Source of the DNA: Eunapius fragilis
Lineage: Eukaryota > Porifera > Demospongiae > Spongillida > Spongillidae
Assembly (NCBI GenBank): GCA_963681505.1
Contig: OY811993.1
Location: 3,409,387 to 3,473,386, forward strand
Length of the DNA: 64,000 bases
Direction: 5' to 3'
Below, piece after piece: positions 20,085 through 30,911 of this stretch. A model generated the notes under the pieces. That model saw only the letters and a list, made by a program, of their open reading frames with translations, did not search any database and was not told where the DNA came from. Each line of letters starts with the position of its first letter. Position 1 is the first letter of the stretch. The translations under genes were made by a program, and so were the position numbers.

Positions 20085-20866
20085 TCATTACAATTTCCCC
20101 TTCAGTTTCTTGTGTCCACGCAAGGTGAATGAATGCCTATGCAATGTAGTCATAGAGCCGGATTGGGGGGGGGGGGGGGGGGGGGGGGGTTTGAATACAT
20201 TGGGGTATCTCTTGACTGGTACAGGGATTTCAATCTGTTCCTCTTCTGGTCCAAAGGCTTCACCACTTTCATTCTCTGCTCTGGTGGCACCCTCTTGGAT
20301 CATCGCTTCCTCTTCTCCGCGGACCAGGGGCATCCGCTTCTTCATCTTCCTCCTTTACCATAGCATCATCTGGCTGGTTTGGGTGACTGTGTCCAGCATT
20401 CCTCTCATTTCTACTAATCTGTTGTAACCCAGGCCCAGGATGACATTAAAAAGTTTCAGTCGATTGCCATGAACAATTTGGCACACCTATAAGCTGTATC
20501 TTGTAGTTGACAGTGGTAACTTTGTCCAAAACTGTATCAGGTCCCCACCGCAAAGATGATACCTTTCTGCTCATACCACTCTTTACAGCCGGTACGTACA
20601 ATCAAACTATGTCTCCTACCTGAAATTGGCACTCCCCTGTACTTGACTTGCCCGCTGAAATGTTTTGACGCTGATGAGCAGCATCCAGTTGCTGGTGCAC
20701 TGATGAGAATGTGTCTTTTCCTATGTACATTCTGCGCATACTGTGGTAGTTCCTTCTTCTGCTGCAGCATACGTCCTAGCATAACATCCACAGGTAAGAT
20801 AGGAGAATGGCCAAACATAACAAGGAATGGTGTGTATCCAGTTGACTCGTCAATAGCAGTCCTATA
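20085..20866 (-). pseudogene. Ty3/Gypsy integrase C-terminal remnant, downstream part
   Basis: The minus strand encodes a Gypsy-type integrase tail (RTAIDESTGYTPFLVMFGHS, then LPVDVMLGRMLQ) with interrupting stops and frame changes, followed by KRYPNVFKPPPPP at the end. The upstream half of the same integrase is at 23529-23800. The two halves are separated by the Tc1-like element 20867-23528. Confidence 0.8.
20165..20189. repeat. Poly(G) run, 25 nt
   Basis: Twenty-five consecutive G in the Gypsy remnant. On the minus strand it encodes the Pro tract after NVFK. Confidence 0.95.
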
Positions 20867-21324
20867 CAGTGATGTTCACCGAAAGAGGGGGAAAATGCAA
20901 TAATGCACATTTTTGATAATATTTCATGAATGGTATACAATGGTATCATGCCAATTACATTTAGATTCAGCATCAATTTCTGAACAGAATACTTATGACT
21001 TGTAAACAAAACAATGCACCATAGTAAAAACAACTGCTGGTCAGGTTGGATGTTCAAGGCTATAACTCCTCTATTTTTTTGCAGTTAAGGTACCAATATT
21101 GTTGTATTGTACTTAAGGCCCACGCACTGTGGAGATGGGTAGTAAAGTATGACTTTTCAGAGGGAGGCGGGGACTTTGTGCAATTTCGGACAATTTAGTT
21201 CGACTTAAGGAATGAAAGTATTTCATTGTATGAAGCAGTCCCCAATGTATGCGAATATATAGTTATATTTTATTGCATTAATGGAAGCACCAATTTATAA
21301 CTGATCAAAAGCTTAAAAAAACGC

Positions 21325-22410
21325 GAGTGATGACTTGGATAGTCAAAATTTCGATGGGCGGACCAGTATGTGTAAATGCATCACGTACTGCACATCAATT
21401 TACATGTAGGATTACTGCTTGCATTAGTGATACATATTTGATCCTCCATGTAAAAGTGTGTTTTATACACACTCAGAGCCCTACCCTCGCAGAGTCGCTG
21501 TGGTTTTGTTGACGTAGCCGTTACCGTACCACGGTAATCGACCTCAAATTGCGTTGTGGTACAATGAATGACTTTATTTTTTATTTTTTCGCTGCAGTGA
21601 GGTGTTAATTTCCGCTCAATCGAGCAGCCCCTGTACTAAATCTCCGGTGTTGAAGTATGGATCAAGCTAGGACCTCTACAAAGAGGAGGGGAATTTAATG
21701 AACAATAATGTCACATTGCAGGCACAGAGTGCATGCATGTATAAGTGCATGTACAGGTTTCAACTTGATCTGCACCGATCAGGCACTATGAGCAGGTAAC
21801 AGCAAAAGGAATATCAAAAACACCAAGCATTATATAAGTAACTAAAAACATTCTCTATGAGAAAGCTGGTGAGATATAGGATTTGAAGGCAATGGTGGTG
21901 TAAAAAGCAAGGAAACAAAGGGTCTATAATAGTAAGGGAAAATGTCATAATCCTATATTTAGCCCGTTTGCAGCATATACTATGTTCGTGAAGAGATTAG
22001 TTTACTACTATGCTCTGCAAGCTTCCTTCACGGAGGCTCGGCTAACCTATCCGAACCTGTCTATGCATGACACCCGCCGCGTTCTAACTCGATGATATAC
22101 AAGCAGTCATGTATGCACGTTTGAAACTGAACGATATAACCTGAACTTCTCATTTGCAGCACAGTTATAACATCTTAAGTAATATAAATGTATAGCTTTC
22201 TTGACAACCCATCACATATATTATAGAATTAGCAATTTAAATCCAATTCTGTTACAGCTGTAGTCTTGAGTGCTGCAGTAGGAAGGTGTTCTTAATCCAC
22301 TTGCACGTGCCGCTCTCCATGAAGAAATCTGGGGCTTGAATAGAATCGATTCCCCACGACTGCCTAACGTTGCGTGGTATCTGCAGGATTCTGATTTCCT
22401 CAATGAAGTC
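21325..22410. repeat. Direct duplicate of 24500-25590
   Basis: Both copies start near gagtgatgacttggatagtc and run through the same landmarks (gcagtgaggtgttaatttcc, ggaggggaatttaatgaaca, catgacacccgccgcgttct) into the 3' exon of a type A secreted gene. Small indels separate them. This copy lies inside the Tc1-like element and stops abruptly within that exon. Confidence 0.9.
22221..22410 (-). pseudogene. Isolated last exon of a type A secreted-protein gene
   Basis: Encodes EEIRILQIPRNVRQSWGIDS and onward, closely matching exon 3 of the gene at 25400-26014, with substitutions and an altered end (HSRLQL). Exons 1 and 2 are missing. At about 22407 the sequence changes to Gypsy integrase (LLGIPSTQTT), giving a short fused frame of 66 residues. 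Confidence 0.85.
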
Positions 22411-23528
22411 AGTGGTCTGTGTACTCGGTATTCCTAACAATGTGCACAGCATGGCAATGACTTTATTACTTTACTCACCAGATTAGCACGTTTACTAGCG
22501 AAATTACAATGTCAGAAGCAACCTCATTATCCAGGTAAGTGTTCCTGTTCATGCGCGTTTGTACAATTCTTGTGAATCTTAGTAAAGCATCAGATTTGCT
22601 GACGTCTATTGAAATACGATGGAATCAACAGCAACAGCTCAAGCGATACTTTCAGTGAAGACGATGCCATGGGTTCTTTCAGAATCAATGCAGCATGGCA
22701 TCAGAAGGTCCATGCTCAAGCAGATCAGGTGTTTCTGAAAAGAGGCCAACGAGGAAACGAGATATGACAGCGCTATTGGCAGAGGCAAGAAGCAGTGTGT
22801 TGCCATCAAAAAGAGGATGCAAAGAGAAAGCTCTGCATGCCATCGTAATAAACCACGCTCAAAAAGAATCATCTGCTGCAGAGGAAAGATCAACTTTCTC
22901 ACTTCACGATGCGGTCAAATATGACAGAGACACCATTGACAAAGCTGTCTCCACAGCACTGTCGTGCATACAAATGAATGCTTCTTTTGAGATACAAAAG
23001 GCATTTTCTATCGTCATTATGTACTGCAGCAACAACGTAAATGGATTGCATCATGCGGATTGTGACGTATGTTAAATGTTGTGATACGTCACGGATTACC
23101 AAAATGGCTGTGTTTTTAGCTTATGATCAATTATAAATCGGTGTTTCCATTAACAGAATAAAATAAAATATAAATATATATGCATACATTGGGGACTGCT
23201 TCATACAATGGAATACCTTTCATTCCTTAAGTCGAACTAAATTGTCCGAAATTGCACGAAACCCCCGCCTCCCTCCGAAAAGTCATACTTTACTACCGAT
23301 CTCCACAGTGCGTGGGCCTTAAGAGCTCAATACAATAATATAGGTGCTTACCCGTATTGGGTACATATAAAAAATTGGCACCTTAACTGCAATGAATGTA
23401 CTCTGTTCAGAAATATATAGATGATGAATATAAAATGTAATTGGTATGATACCATTATATACCATTCATGAGATATTATCAAAAAAGTGCATTATTGCGT
23501 TTTACCCCTCTTTCGGTGAACACCACTG

Positions 23529-23800
23529 TATGCAAAAAAAGGACATTTTACAAGTGATCGTTCCAATCCTTTTGATGATCAGTAACAACCTTGGAAAGCA
23601 TGGCCTCCAGTGTGCGATTAAATTAACCTCTCCACTTGACCATTTCCTTGTGGATGATAGGCAGTGGTCTGTGTACGCTGTATTCCCAATAATAACTTTA
23701 TTACTTCAATCACCAGATTAGCACGTTTACTAGCGAAATTGGCAATGTCAGAAAGCAACCTCATTATCCAGGTAAGTGTTCCTGTTCATGCGCGTTTGTA
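23529..23800 (-). pseudogene. Ty3/Gypsy integrase remnant, upstream part
   Basis: The minus strand reads LLGIQRTQTTAYHPQGNGQV and onward, the motif around the catalytic Glu of Gypsy integrases, then decays with stops. It continues at 20866 beyond the inserted Tc1-like element. Part of it is duplicated inside that element at 22410-22560. Confidence 0.85.
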
Positions 23801-23810
23801 CGCGCACTAA

Positions 23811-24485
23811 AGTCCTGGACAGCATCGAGGAAGTATACGCATGTATTTTAATTATATTCATAGCAATCAATCACCACAATTCGGTAAAATATGTCAGCTA
23901 TGTATGGTAAGAAAAAGAAACTTATATAGCGTAACGTGTAGTCAAAAAATTCAAGTTTATTGGGGGGGGGGTACTAAAAAAAATTATTCAGTTTGACAAT
24001 ATTTCAGTACCGCGTCCAAAATTAAAAATCATATTTTGATTGTACATGTAATGATATCTAAAAATACCGAAAATCTCATTTTGTTCTTATAAACTGTCCA
24101 TAAGATTTTCAAGACAAGTTTTTTTAAAGTCTTTGCCTCATTACTGGAGCCATATTCATCACCCACTTACCTTGTGTAAGCAAAACAACGTAACTGTGAA
24201 CCCATAGTTTACTTAACAGCTGTAATTGGTAAGAGCGTTGCTCAACAATCTCATCGATAAGCCCTTTCCTTTGTTCCTAACTGCGGCGTTTTTATATAAA
24301 CGGTCAAGCATTTTCAATGAATATAATTAGCTGTTAATGAAATAATGTTTATAGTTATAATTCAACTCTTAATACGAGTTGGGCTAGTGAAACCGATATA
24401 AGGAACGTTCTTATCGGACCCCAAAGGCACCATTAAAAAAAAAATGGCACATTATTTTTTACTTCCTCGATGCTGTCCCGGACTA
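23811..24485. mobile_element. Non-autonomous TIR element, about 675 bp
   Basis: Left end agtcctggacagcatcgagg and right end the complement of agtccgggacagcatcgagg, followed in both by AAGTA. The match is about 26 bp. The interior is AT-rich with no coding region. Exact outer limits are uncertain by a few bases. Confidence 0.75.
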
Positions 24486-24499
24486 TAGTACTGCCTCGC

Positions 24500-25590
24500 G
24501 AGTGATGACTTGGATAGTCAAAATAACGATGGGCGGACCAGTATGTGTAAATGTAACGTACTGCACATCAATTTACATGTAGGATTACTGGTGCTTGCAT
24601 TAGTGATACATATTTGATCCTCCATGTAGAAGTGTGTTTTATACGCACTCAGAGCCCTACCCTCGCAGAATCGCTGTGACTTTGTTGACGTGGACGTAGC
24701 CGTACAACGGTAATCGACCTCAAATTGCGTTGTGGTACAATGAATGACTTTATTTTTTATTTTTTTGCTGCAGTGAGGTGTTAATTTCCACTCAATCGAG
24801 CAGCCCCTGTACTAAATCTCCGGTGTTGAAGTATGGATCAAGCTAGGACCTCTACAAAGAGGAGGGGAATTTAATGAACAATAATGTCACATTGCAGGCA
24901 CAGAGTGCATGCATGTATAAGTGTACAGGTTTCAACTTGATCTGCACTGATCAGGCACTATGAGCAGACGCAGCAAAAGGAATATCAAAAACACCATGCA
25001 TTATACAAGTAACTAAAAACATTCTCTATGAGAAAGTTGGTGAGATATAGGATTTGAAGGCAATGGTGGTGTAAAAAGCAAGGAAACAAAGGGTCTATAA
25101 TAGTAAGGGAAAATGTCATAGTCCTATATTTAGCCCGTTTGCAGCATATACTATGTTCGTGAAGAGATTAGTTTACTACTATGCTCTGCATGCTTCCTTC
25201 ACGGAGGCTTGGCTATAACCTATCCGACTACCCGTCTGTGCATGACACCCGCCGCGTTCTAACTCGATCATACAAGCAGTCATGTATGCACGTTTCAAAC
25301 TGAACGATATAACCTGAACTTCTCATGTGCAGCACAGTTATAATATCTTAAGTAATATAAGTATAGCTTTCTTGACAACACATCACATATATTATAGAAT
25401 TAGCAATTTAAATCCAATTCCGTTACAGCTAGTCTTGAGTGCTGCAGTAGGAAGGTGTTCTTAATCCACATGCACGTGCCGCTCTCCATGAAGGAATCTG
25501 GGGCTTGAATAGAATCGATTCCCCACGACTGCCTAACGTTGCGTGGTATCTGCAGGATTCTGATTTCCTCAATGACGCATACAATGTCCA
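24500..25590. repeat. Direct duplicate of 21325-22410
   Basis: Partner copy outside the Tc1-like element. Here the last exon continues into a complete secreted-protein gene, so this is the likely source copy. Confidence 0.9.
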
Positions 25591-26014
25591 CCATTTGCTC
25601 ACACGTGAATGCCGAACTGATGCCCTGCAAATATCAAAGTACATCCTCACATATATGCCTATATAGTAATATAAGCGTACTACTTACTGGCATTGCGGAC
25701 ACATAAGAGCATGTGACATTTCTAATTCGGTCAAGACTGTCCGTCTCGTTACACTGATTACTTCGCACTTGTCTAAGGACCGTGCACATCGCTTGGAATT
25801 TTATAGCGTTGCTCAGCGTATACTGGTGAAACACATACAAGTGATTAAATGCAACCAATATACGCTATGCAGTATGGCATAAGTCGCTTACGGAGAAGCT
25901 TAAAGCACTCAAAGCTTGGAAATTATGTTGAATATCTTCAAGAGGAGAGGCAGAACCGAGAATAAAGGCAGCAATGCCAGCAAGGAAACAAATCGCCACT
26001 ATGTGAAAATTCAT
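25400..26014 (-). CDS. Small secreted protein, type A, copy 1
   Basis: Unrecognised family. Three exons: 25892-26014, 25688-25822, 25400-25624; all introns are phase 0 with GT-AG sites, giving 160 residues. Exon 1 encodes a hydrophobic signal-peptide-like start (MNFHIVAICFLAGIAAFILG) and then SASPLEDIQHNFQAL. Exon 2 encodes YTLSNAIKFQAMCTVLRQVR, then SNQCNETDSLDRIRNVTCSY, with three Cys and two possible N-glycosylation sites (NET, NVT). Exon 3 encodes GISSAFTCEQMVDIVCVIEE and ends in LDLNC. No transmembrane segment is seen after the signal. It is nearly identical to the inverted copy at 29099-29704. Function is not inferred; a secreted helical Cys-containing factor is one possibility. Confidence 0.85.
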
Positions 26015-26167
26015 TTTTTAAAAATAGTTCGGGAACTCACTGATCGTATATCAGTTTGATTTGTGTACCGAACAACAGCGCGATTTTATACCCTTGATCC
26101 GACTGCGATGGAATTGCAAGATTAATAAGGAATGCGCCGCATTCATTCAAATTGATCAGCCGTGCAT

Positions 26168-26865
26168 TAGGGGAGACCAAGGCTACAAGTCACACGCTTT
26201 GGTTGAAGTAATGCAAAGTTATGCCGGTACACCGACTAAGTTTCCCACTAAGCAATGTCTTTGTTCTATATGTGTCATTTAACCTTGGCCATTAGGAGTA
26301 GTTACGCATCTCAGATATCATTGGGGATAGTTGGCACAAAATGGCTTGGGGTAAGTCGGCACACTAAATGTCGATGTGATTGAATGTGCCTGCCTATTTC
26401 AATCATACAAAGCTATAGTATAGAAAGACATCATGAGGTTCTTTCCTGGAGACAACATTCTAAGGACTGTAGGCCTCGTCAGAGTCTGTGTAGCATAGAT
26501 CATTAGCGCCGCGAGATGACTGTGTGGTATTAATTACCTAACTCTGTTGCAATATTTCTAAAACCTTGCTGGAACACATTAGTGTTGAATGGATTTCAAT
26601 ACTGAGATTATACTGGTACATAATTATAGCCTTAGGAGTCATACTCTAAAGGAAAAACGTGTGTGACTTCTAACCCAAGGATGGGGCAGGTTGTCACATA
26701 TGCACTGCTTCACTTTGCGTGCATATAATTTAAATACTGAAACTGAAATAACCATTATGTAGCTAGATGATTGTAAATGATTGAGACTATTGAAAAAATT
26801 AATTAAAACGTTTGCTGAATAAGGGCACTATGGAATATCGAAACTTCAAGCCCCGGTCTCCCCTA
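26168..26865. mobile_element. Non-autonomous element with TAGGGGAGACC ends, about 700 bp
   Basis: Starts taggggagacc and ends ggtctccccta (11-bp perfect inverted ends). The flanking sequence on both sides matches the other arm of the inverted duplication (28870-28990), which lacks this insert. The interior has motifs like gttggcacaaaatgg with no open frame. Confidence 0.75.
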
Positions 26866-26915
26866 CATTAATTATCTAATTGATAAGTCATGCATCCATA
26901 TGTTAATCAACAGGA

Positions 26916-28489
26916 TGTCAGGAACCTCGTTCTGAATGGAATGGAATACTGACAATATTGGACCATTCCATCTGTAAACAATGGTTTTCGTATATTGGAA
27001 AGATCGAAAGAAGTATATTATGGGATATTTCGTTCGACTTCCATTGCTCATGATTTTAAAAGATCGAATGAATCGTTCCAGATACTCTAGAATCACGAAT
27101 ATTTTTCATTCGATCATTGGCGGTTGTCCGCATACTGGGATGATAGAACGCAATGTTCCGGACTGATTCACGAATATAATTCGTTCAACTTTTGTTGCTC
27201 ATGAATAACGGCTTAAATGTATTTCGGATACTGATACGTCATTCGATCTTTTAATATCCGGACGCCATGAATAATGGTTTCCATATTTGAGTATCCAGGA
27301 TATTTCGCTATTCATGAAAACGTACAAAGATCGAGTGTATTAATCCGGATACTCGAAAATTCGCAGTAATACTAATTCGATTATTCCCGTAATCGACCAA
27401 TAAAATTCGAATGATATTGAAACAAACAGCTCCCCATACGCCAAAATTCCGGTGAACTGGTCAACATTTCCACCGTAGCTATATAGTCTCCAAACCCTAA
27501 TCCATGCATGGCGCATTTTAGGGCCTGGGCACGAAACTAACTATATAAGTATAGCGTTGCTTGTTAAGTGATTAATTTTTAAACAATTGCAGGCTGTAGC
27601 TAATATGACCTTGTGCACGCTAAATAAATTAATAAAGCCGGAGTATGACAGTCACATTATATAGCCGTTCTCACAAAAATAACGACTGCACGTGTACAGA
27701 CTAGGTATCGAGTAACTACAAGCATGCAAGCCTGTACGTAGTATATATATATATAGGTGCCATGCAGATATGTTGAGGAGCTCCGCCGACCAGGTGGAAC
27801 GTGCATGTATACATGATTACGTATATGTGGGCGGGAATAAATTATAACGTGTTCACGTTTGACTCTCACACTTCTTAGTAGTAGTTAGTACTCAAAAACG
27901 TCCACGCATTTCAAGAAATGAAATCAAGCGTGGAGTTTACATTCTTTAGCAGAATCTGTATCCTCCCATGGTTACACATTATACATGAAAGCATGCATAC
28001 ATCAGGCTTACACAATTTATGCGCGTGCATCACGTAATAACATAGTGGCCACAGTTCTCCGAGTAGTGCTCATCAGCGAAGCCTTTGCGCTCGGGAGTCA
28101 GTATCCTTTATCATGCATGCATCCATCCATCATGATCAGTGCAGCAGTGAGCTATAAGACTAACTAAAGGGATAGGGTGCCACGCTATAATAACATCATA
28201 CAACATAATTATATTTGTAAAGGGGTCTTGATATGCATTTGATGCTTCCAGACCAATCCATTTCTGCACGAGTTGCGTTGTTGGCTTGTCATTGAGTATA
28301 TAGCTTTCACTGTTGTTTGAGCTACGCATGCATACAGATTAGTTTCAATTTTATGGGCATGCAAAATCTGAAATTTCAAACAAAACGAATGCAGAGCCTG
28401 ATTCCTTTAGCTTTTCCTTAATATTCCGATCACATCAGCTGCATCCTTGCATCAGTCATATTTCTGCAATAGTTTTATGTAATAACTGG
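26916..28489. other. Spacer between inverted arms, no gene seen
   Basis: AT-rich. The first 450 bp contains degenerate repeated motifs (attcgttc, ttgctcatga, gatcgaa) suggesting an old element. The rest has short frames only. Confidence 0.5.
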
Positions 28490-28740
28490 GGATCGTGGCA
28501 GCTAAAAGGGACCTAGCGCATATTTTTTCAAGTTTTCAAATTATTTCATACACAAAGAGACACTGATGTCCTCTACAACTGCTTTCTTACGCACTGGAAA
28601 TTAGACTGTCCATCATGGAGTTACAGTGAATGACCTGAATGTTTAATTACGCGTACATTTTAATTGCACGCGTCAACTTTGATGCACTTTCCTGGAAAAA
28701 TTTTATAATATGCGCTAGGTCCCTTTTCGCTGCCACGACC
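28490..28740. mobile_element. MITE, about 250 bp, related to family B
   Basis: Inverted ends of about 30 bp: gatcgtggcagctaaaaggg at the left and the complement of ggtcgtggcagcgaaaaggg at the right, both continuing ACCTAGCGCATAT. The interior shares ttttcaagttttcaaa with the family B MITEs at 32321 and 48691. Confidence 0.85.
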
Positions 28741-28998
28741 ACATTATTATATTATAATAATAGTAATTTTTAAAAACTATGCACTATATAATTTCATGAC
28801 GCGATGTAGTCTAACTTCAAATATATATCAATTAAGACAATAGCCTAGCCCAACATTTATTGGATTGAACACATCCTGTTGATTGACATATGGCTGCATG
28901 AATGATCAATTAGATTATAAATATGATGCATGGCTGATCAATTTGAAAGAATGCGGTGCAGCCCTTATTAATCTAGCAATTCCATCGCAGTCGGATCA

Positions 28999-29013
28999 AG
29001 GGTATAAAATCGC
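28999..29013 (+). promoter_or_regulatory. TATA-box-like element of secreted gene copy 2
   Basis: GGGTATAAAATCGCG lies about 90 bp before the ATG and is conserved in the inverted copy. Type B copies also have an atTTTATAccgcgc (complement TATAAAAT) at the same relative place, e.g. near 60274. Confidence 0.6.
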
Positions 29014-29098
29014 GTTGTTGTTCGGTACAAAATCAATGAATCAAACTGATATACGATCAGTGAGTACTGTGGAAATTCCCGAACTAAAAAATAAAAAA

Positions 29099-29704
29099 AT
29101 GAACTTTCACATAGTGGCCGTTTGTTTCCTTGCTGCCTTTATTCTCGGTTCTGCCTCTCCTCTTGAAGATATTCAACATAATTTCCAAGCTTTGAATGCT
29201 TTAAGCTTCTCCGTAAGCGACTTTTGCCATACTGCATAGCATATATTGGTTGCATTTAATCACTTGTATGTGTTTCTGCAGTATACGCTGAGCAACGCTA
29301 TAAAATTCCAAGCGATGTGCACGGTCCTTAGACAAGTGCGAAGTAATCAGTGTAACGAGACGGACAGTCTTGACCGAATTAGAAATGTCACATGCTCTTA
29401 TGTGTCCGCAATGCCAGTAAGTAGTACGCTTATATTACTATATAGGCATATATGTGAGGATGTACTTTGATATTTGCAGGGCATCAGTTCGGCATTCACG
29501 TGTGAGCAAATGGTGGACATTGTATGCGTCATTGAGGAAATCAGAATCCTGCAGATACCACGGAACGTTAGGCAGTCGTGGGGAATCGATTCTATTCAAG
29601 CCCCAGATTCCTTCATGGAGAGCGGCACGTGCATGTGGATTAAGAACACCTTCCTACTGCAGCACTCAAGACTAGCTGTAACGGAATTGGATTTAAATTG
29701 CTAA
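29099..29704 (+). CDS. Small secreted protein, type A, copy 2
   Basis: Same three-exon structure as 25400-26014: exons 29099-29212, 29282-29416, 29480-29704, all phase 0, 157 residues. It differs from copy 1 mainly by loss of three residues in the signal peptide (CFLAAFILG against CFLAGIAAFILG) and I/V and S/N changes in exon 1; exons 2 and 3 look identical at the protein level. The start follows an A-rich stretch. About 60-130 bp upstream, gggtataaaatcgcg at 28999-29013 looks like a TATA box; copy 1 has the matching sequence (cgcgattttataccc at 26079-26093). Confidence 0.85.
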
Positions 29705-29742
29705 TTCTATAATATATGTGATGTGTTGTCAAGAAAGCTATA

Positions 29743-30585
29743 CCATAGATAGAAGAATACCTGGATATGAAACGCGGAGATAATTAGAAATGATCCGCGT
29801 TTCGGAACGTGACACATTTGGTGTTATGGCGATACCAAGGGGCCGAAAGTATCAAAATCTTAGATACAAGTCATACAACTTTAATCACTATACATGTACG
29901 TGCGTTCCCTTCAACTGATCATAGTAACTGCGTAGATATGTCTAAATGCTATCTAGCTTGCCTTTTCCGTGCACAAGAGGTACCGAAACATATATCGGTC
30001 CGCGGACGGTTAGATGAATATAACCCACAAAACTAATAGAAGACATTTGCACATAACGCGTAACTTTGGTCTACCTTTGACAGTACGCGTTCCACACATA
30101 AACTCATTCTTAACATTTAAAAGCAAAACTGGACTTTGCTGCATGTGTCTAACTCACACACTATGTACCGAAACACGATAGGTCCGCTACGTGTTCACCA
30201 AGCAGTTATACCCACACGCAGAAGCCCCTTACAACAGATATAGGTTCGTTCCACAGAGAGAATAATGCAATGTTTTGCTTATAGAAATGAATAGTTGGAA
30301 GCTTTTCTAAGTTGAGATATATGTTCCGAAGAGGCTGAAATGACAGATACGGTACCTACGTAGAGTATGCTTAGTGAATTGCATGAACAATAGTCACTAA
30401 CCTGGAAAGTAAGACAAGTGGGAGTACGAAGAATGCCGAAGATAACGATTTTTGTGTTGAATAGCAGTGAAAAAAGCCTACGTTACAAAAGGGTTAATCG
30501 AAACTTCAAAGGGTCCGCCGCCTACAATTGACAATTCAATGGATCACGTGACGCGTTTCGAATCCAGGTAATCTTCTATCTATGG
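29743..30585. mobile_element. Non-autonomous TIR element, 843 bp, 5-bp CTATA duplication
   Basis: Starts ccatagatagaagaatacct and ends with the complement of ccatagatagaagattacct; the inverted match is about 34 bp with few mismatches. CTATA flanks both ends (29738-29742 and 30586-30590), and the other inverted arm has the uninterrupted sequence. Internal repeated motifs (gtaccgaaac, ggtccgc) but no transposase. Confidence 0.88.
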
Positions 30586-30891
30586 CTATACTAAGATATT
30601 ATAACTGTGCTGCACGTGAGGAGTTCAGGTTATATCGTTCAGTTTGAAACGTGCATACATGACTGCTCGTATGATCGAGTTAGAACGCGGCGGGTGTCAT
30701 GCACAGACAGGTAGTCGGATAGGTTAGCCGAACCTCAGTGAAGGAAGCATGCAGAGCATAGTTCTGAAGTAAACTAATCTCTTCTCCAGACTCCCGCACA
30801 CAGCAGTGCATGCAGGTGGAGTATACCACCGATTCACCGCTATGAAAAGTAGCGGTGCATGATGTAATCTATACCGCTAGCTTCTGTGTAC

Positions 30892-30911
30892 GGGGGGGGG
30901 GGGGGGGGGGG
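30892..30911. repeat. Poly(G) run, 20 nt
   Basis: Homopolymer just beyond the end of the inverted arm. Confidence 0.95.

Larger units (their letters stand above)
20867..23528. mobile_element. Tc1/mariner-like TIR element with long inverted arms
   Basis: The ends are TA|CAGTGATGTTCACCGAAA and the complement of TA|CAGTGGTGTTCACCGAAA, so a TA target and CAGTG termini as in Tc1/mariner. The inverted arms extend about 400 bp (20867-21290 against 23155-23528). No transposase was found inside, so it is non-autonomous. The interior holds 21325-22410, a direct duplicate of 24500-25590 that includes a secreted-gene exon, then a Gypsy-derived stretch (22410-22560), then a 126-codon frame (22695-23075) of unknown nature. 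It splits a Gypsy integrase. Confidence 0.8.
25140..26915. repeat. Left arm of a large inverted duplication
   Basis: In reverse complement this matches 28870-30780, covering secreted gene copy 1, its upstream region and about 250 bp beyond its 3' end. It carries the 700-bp insert 26168-26865, absent from the other arm. Confidence 0.9.
28870..30780. repeat. Right arm of the inverted duplication
   Basis: Reverse complement of 25140-26915 and carrying secreted gene copy 2. Homology resumes after the insert 29743-30585 and ends near 30780 (ctaatctcttc). Confidence 0.9.
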
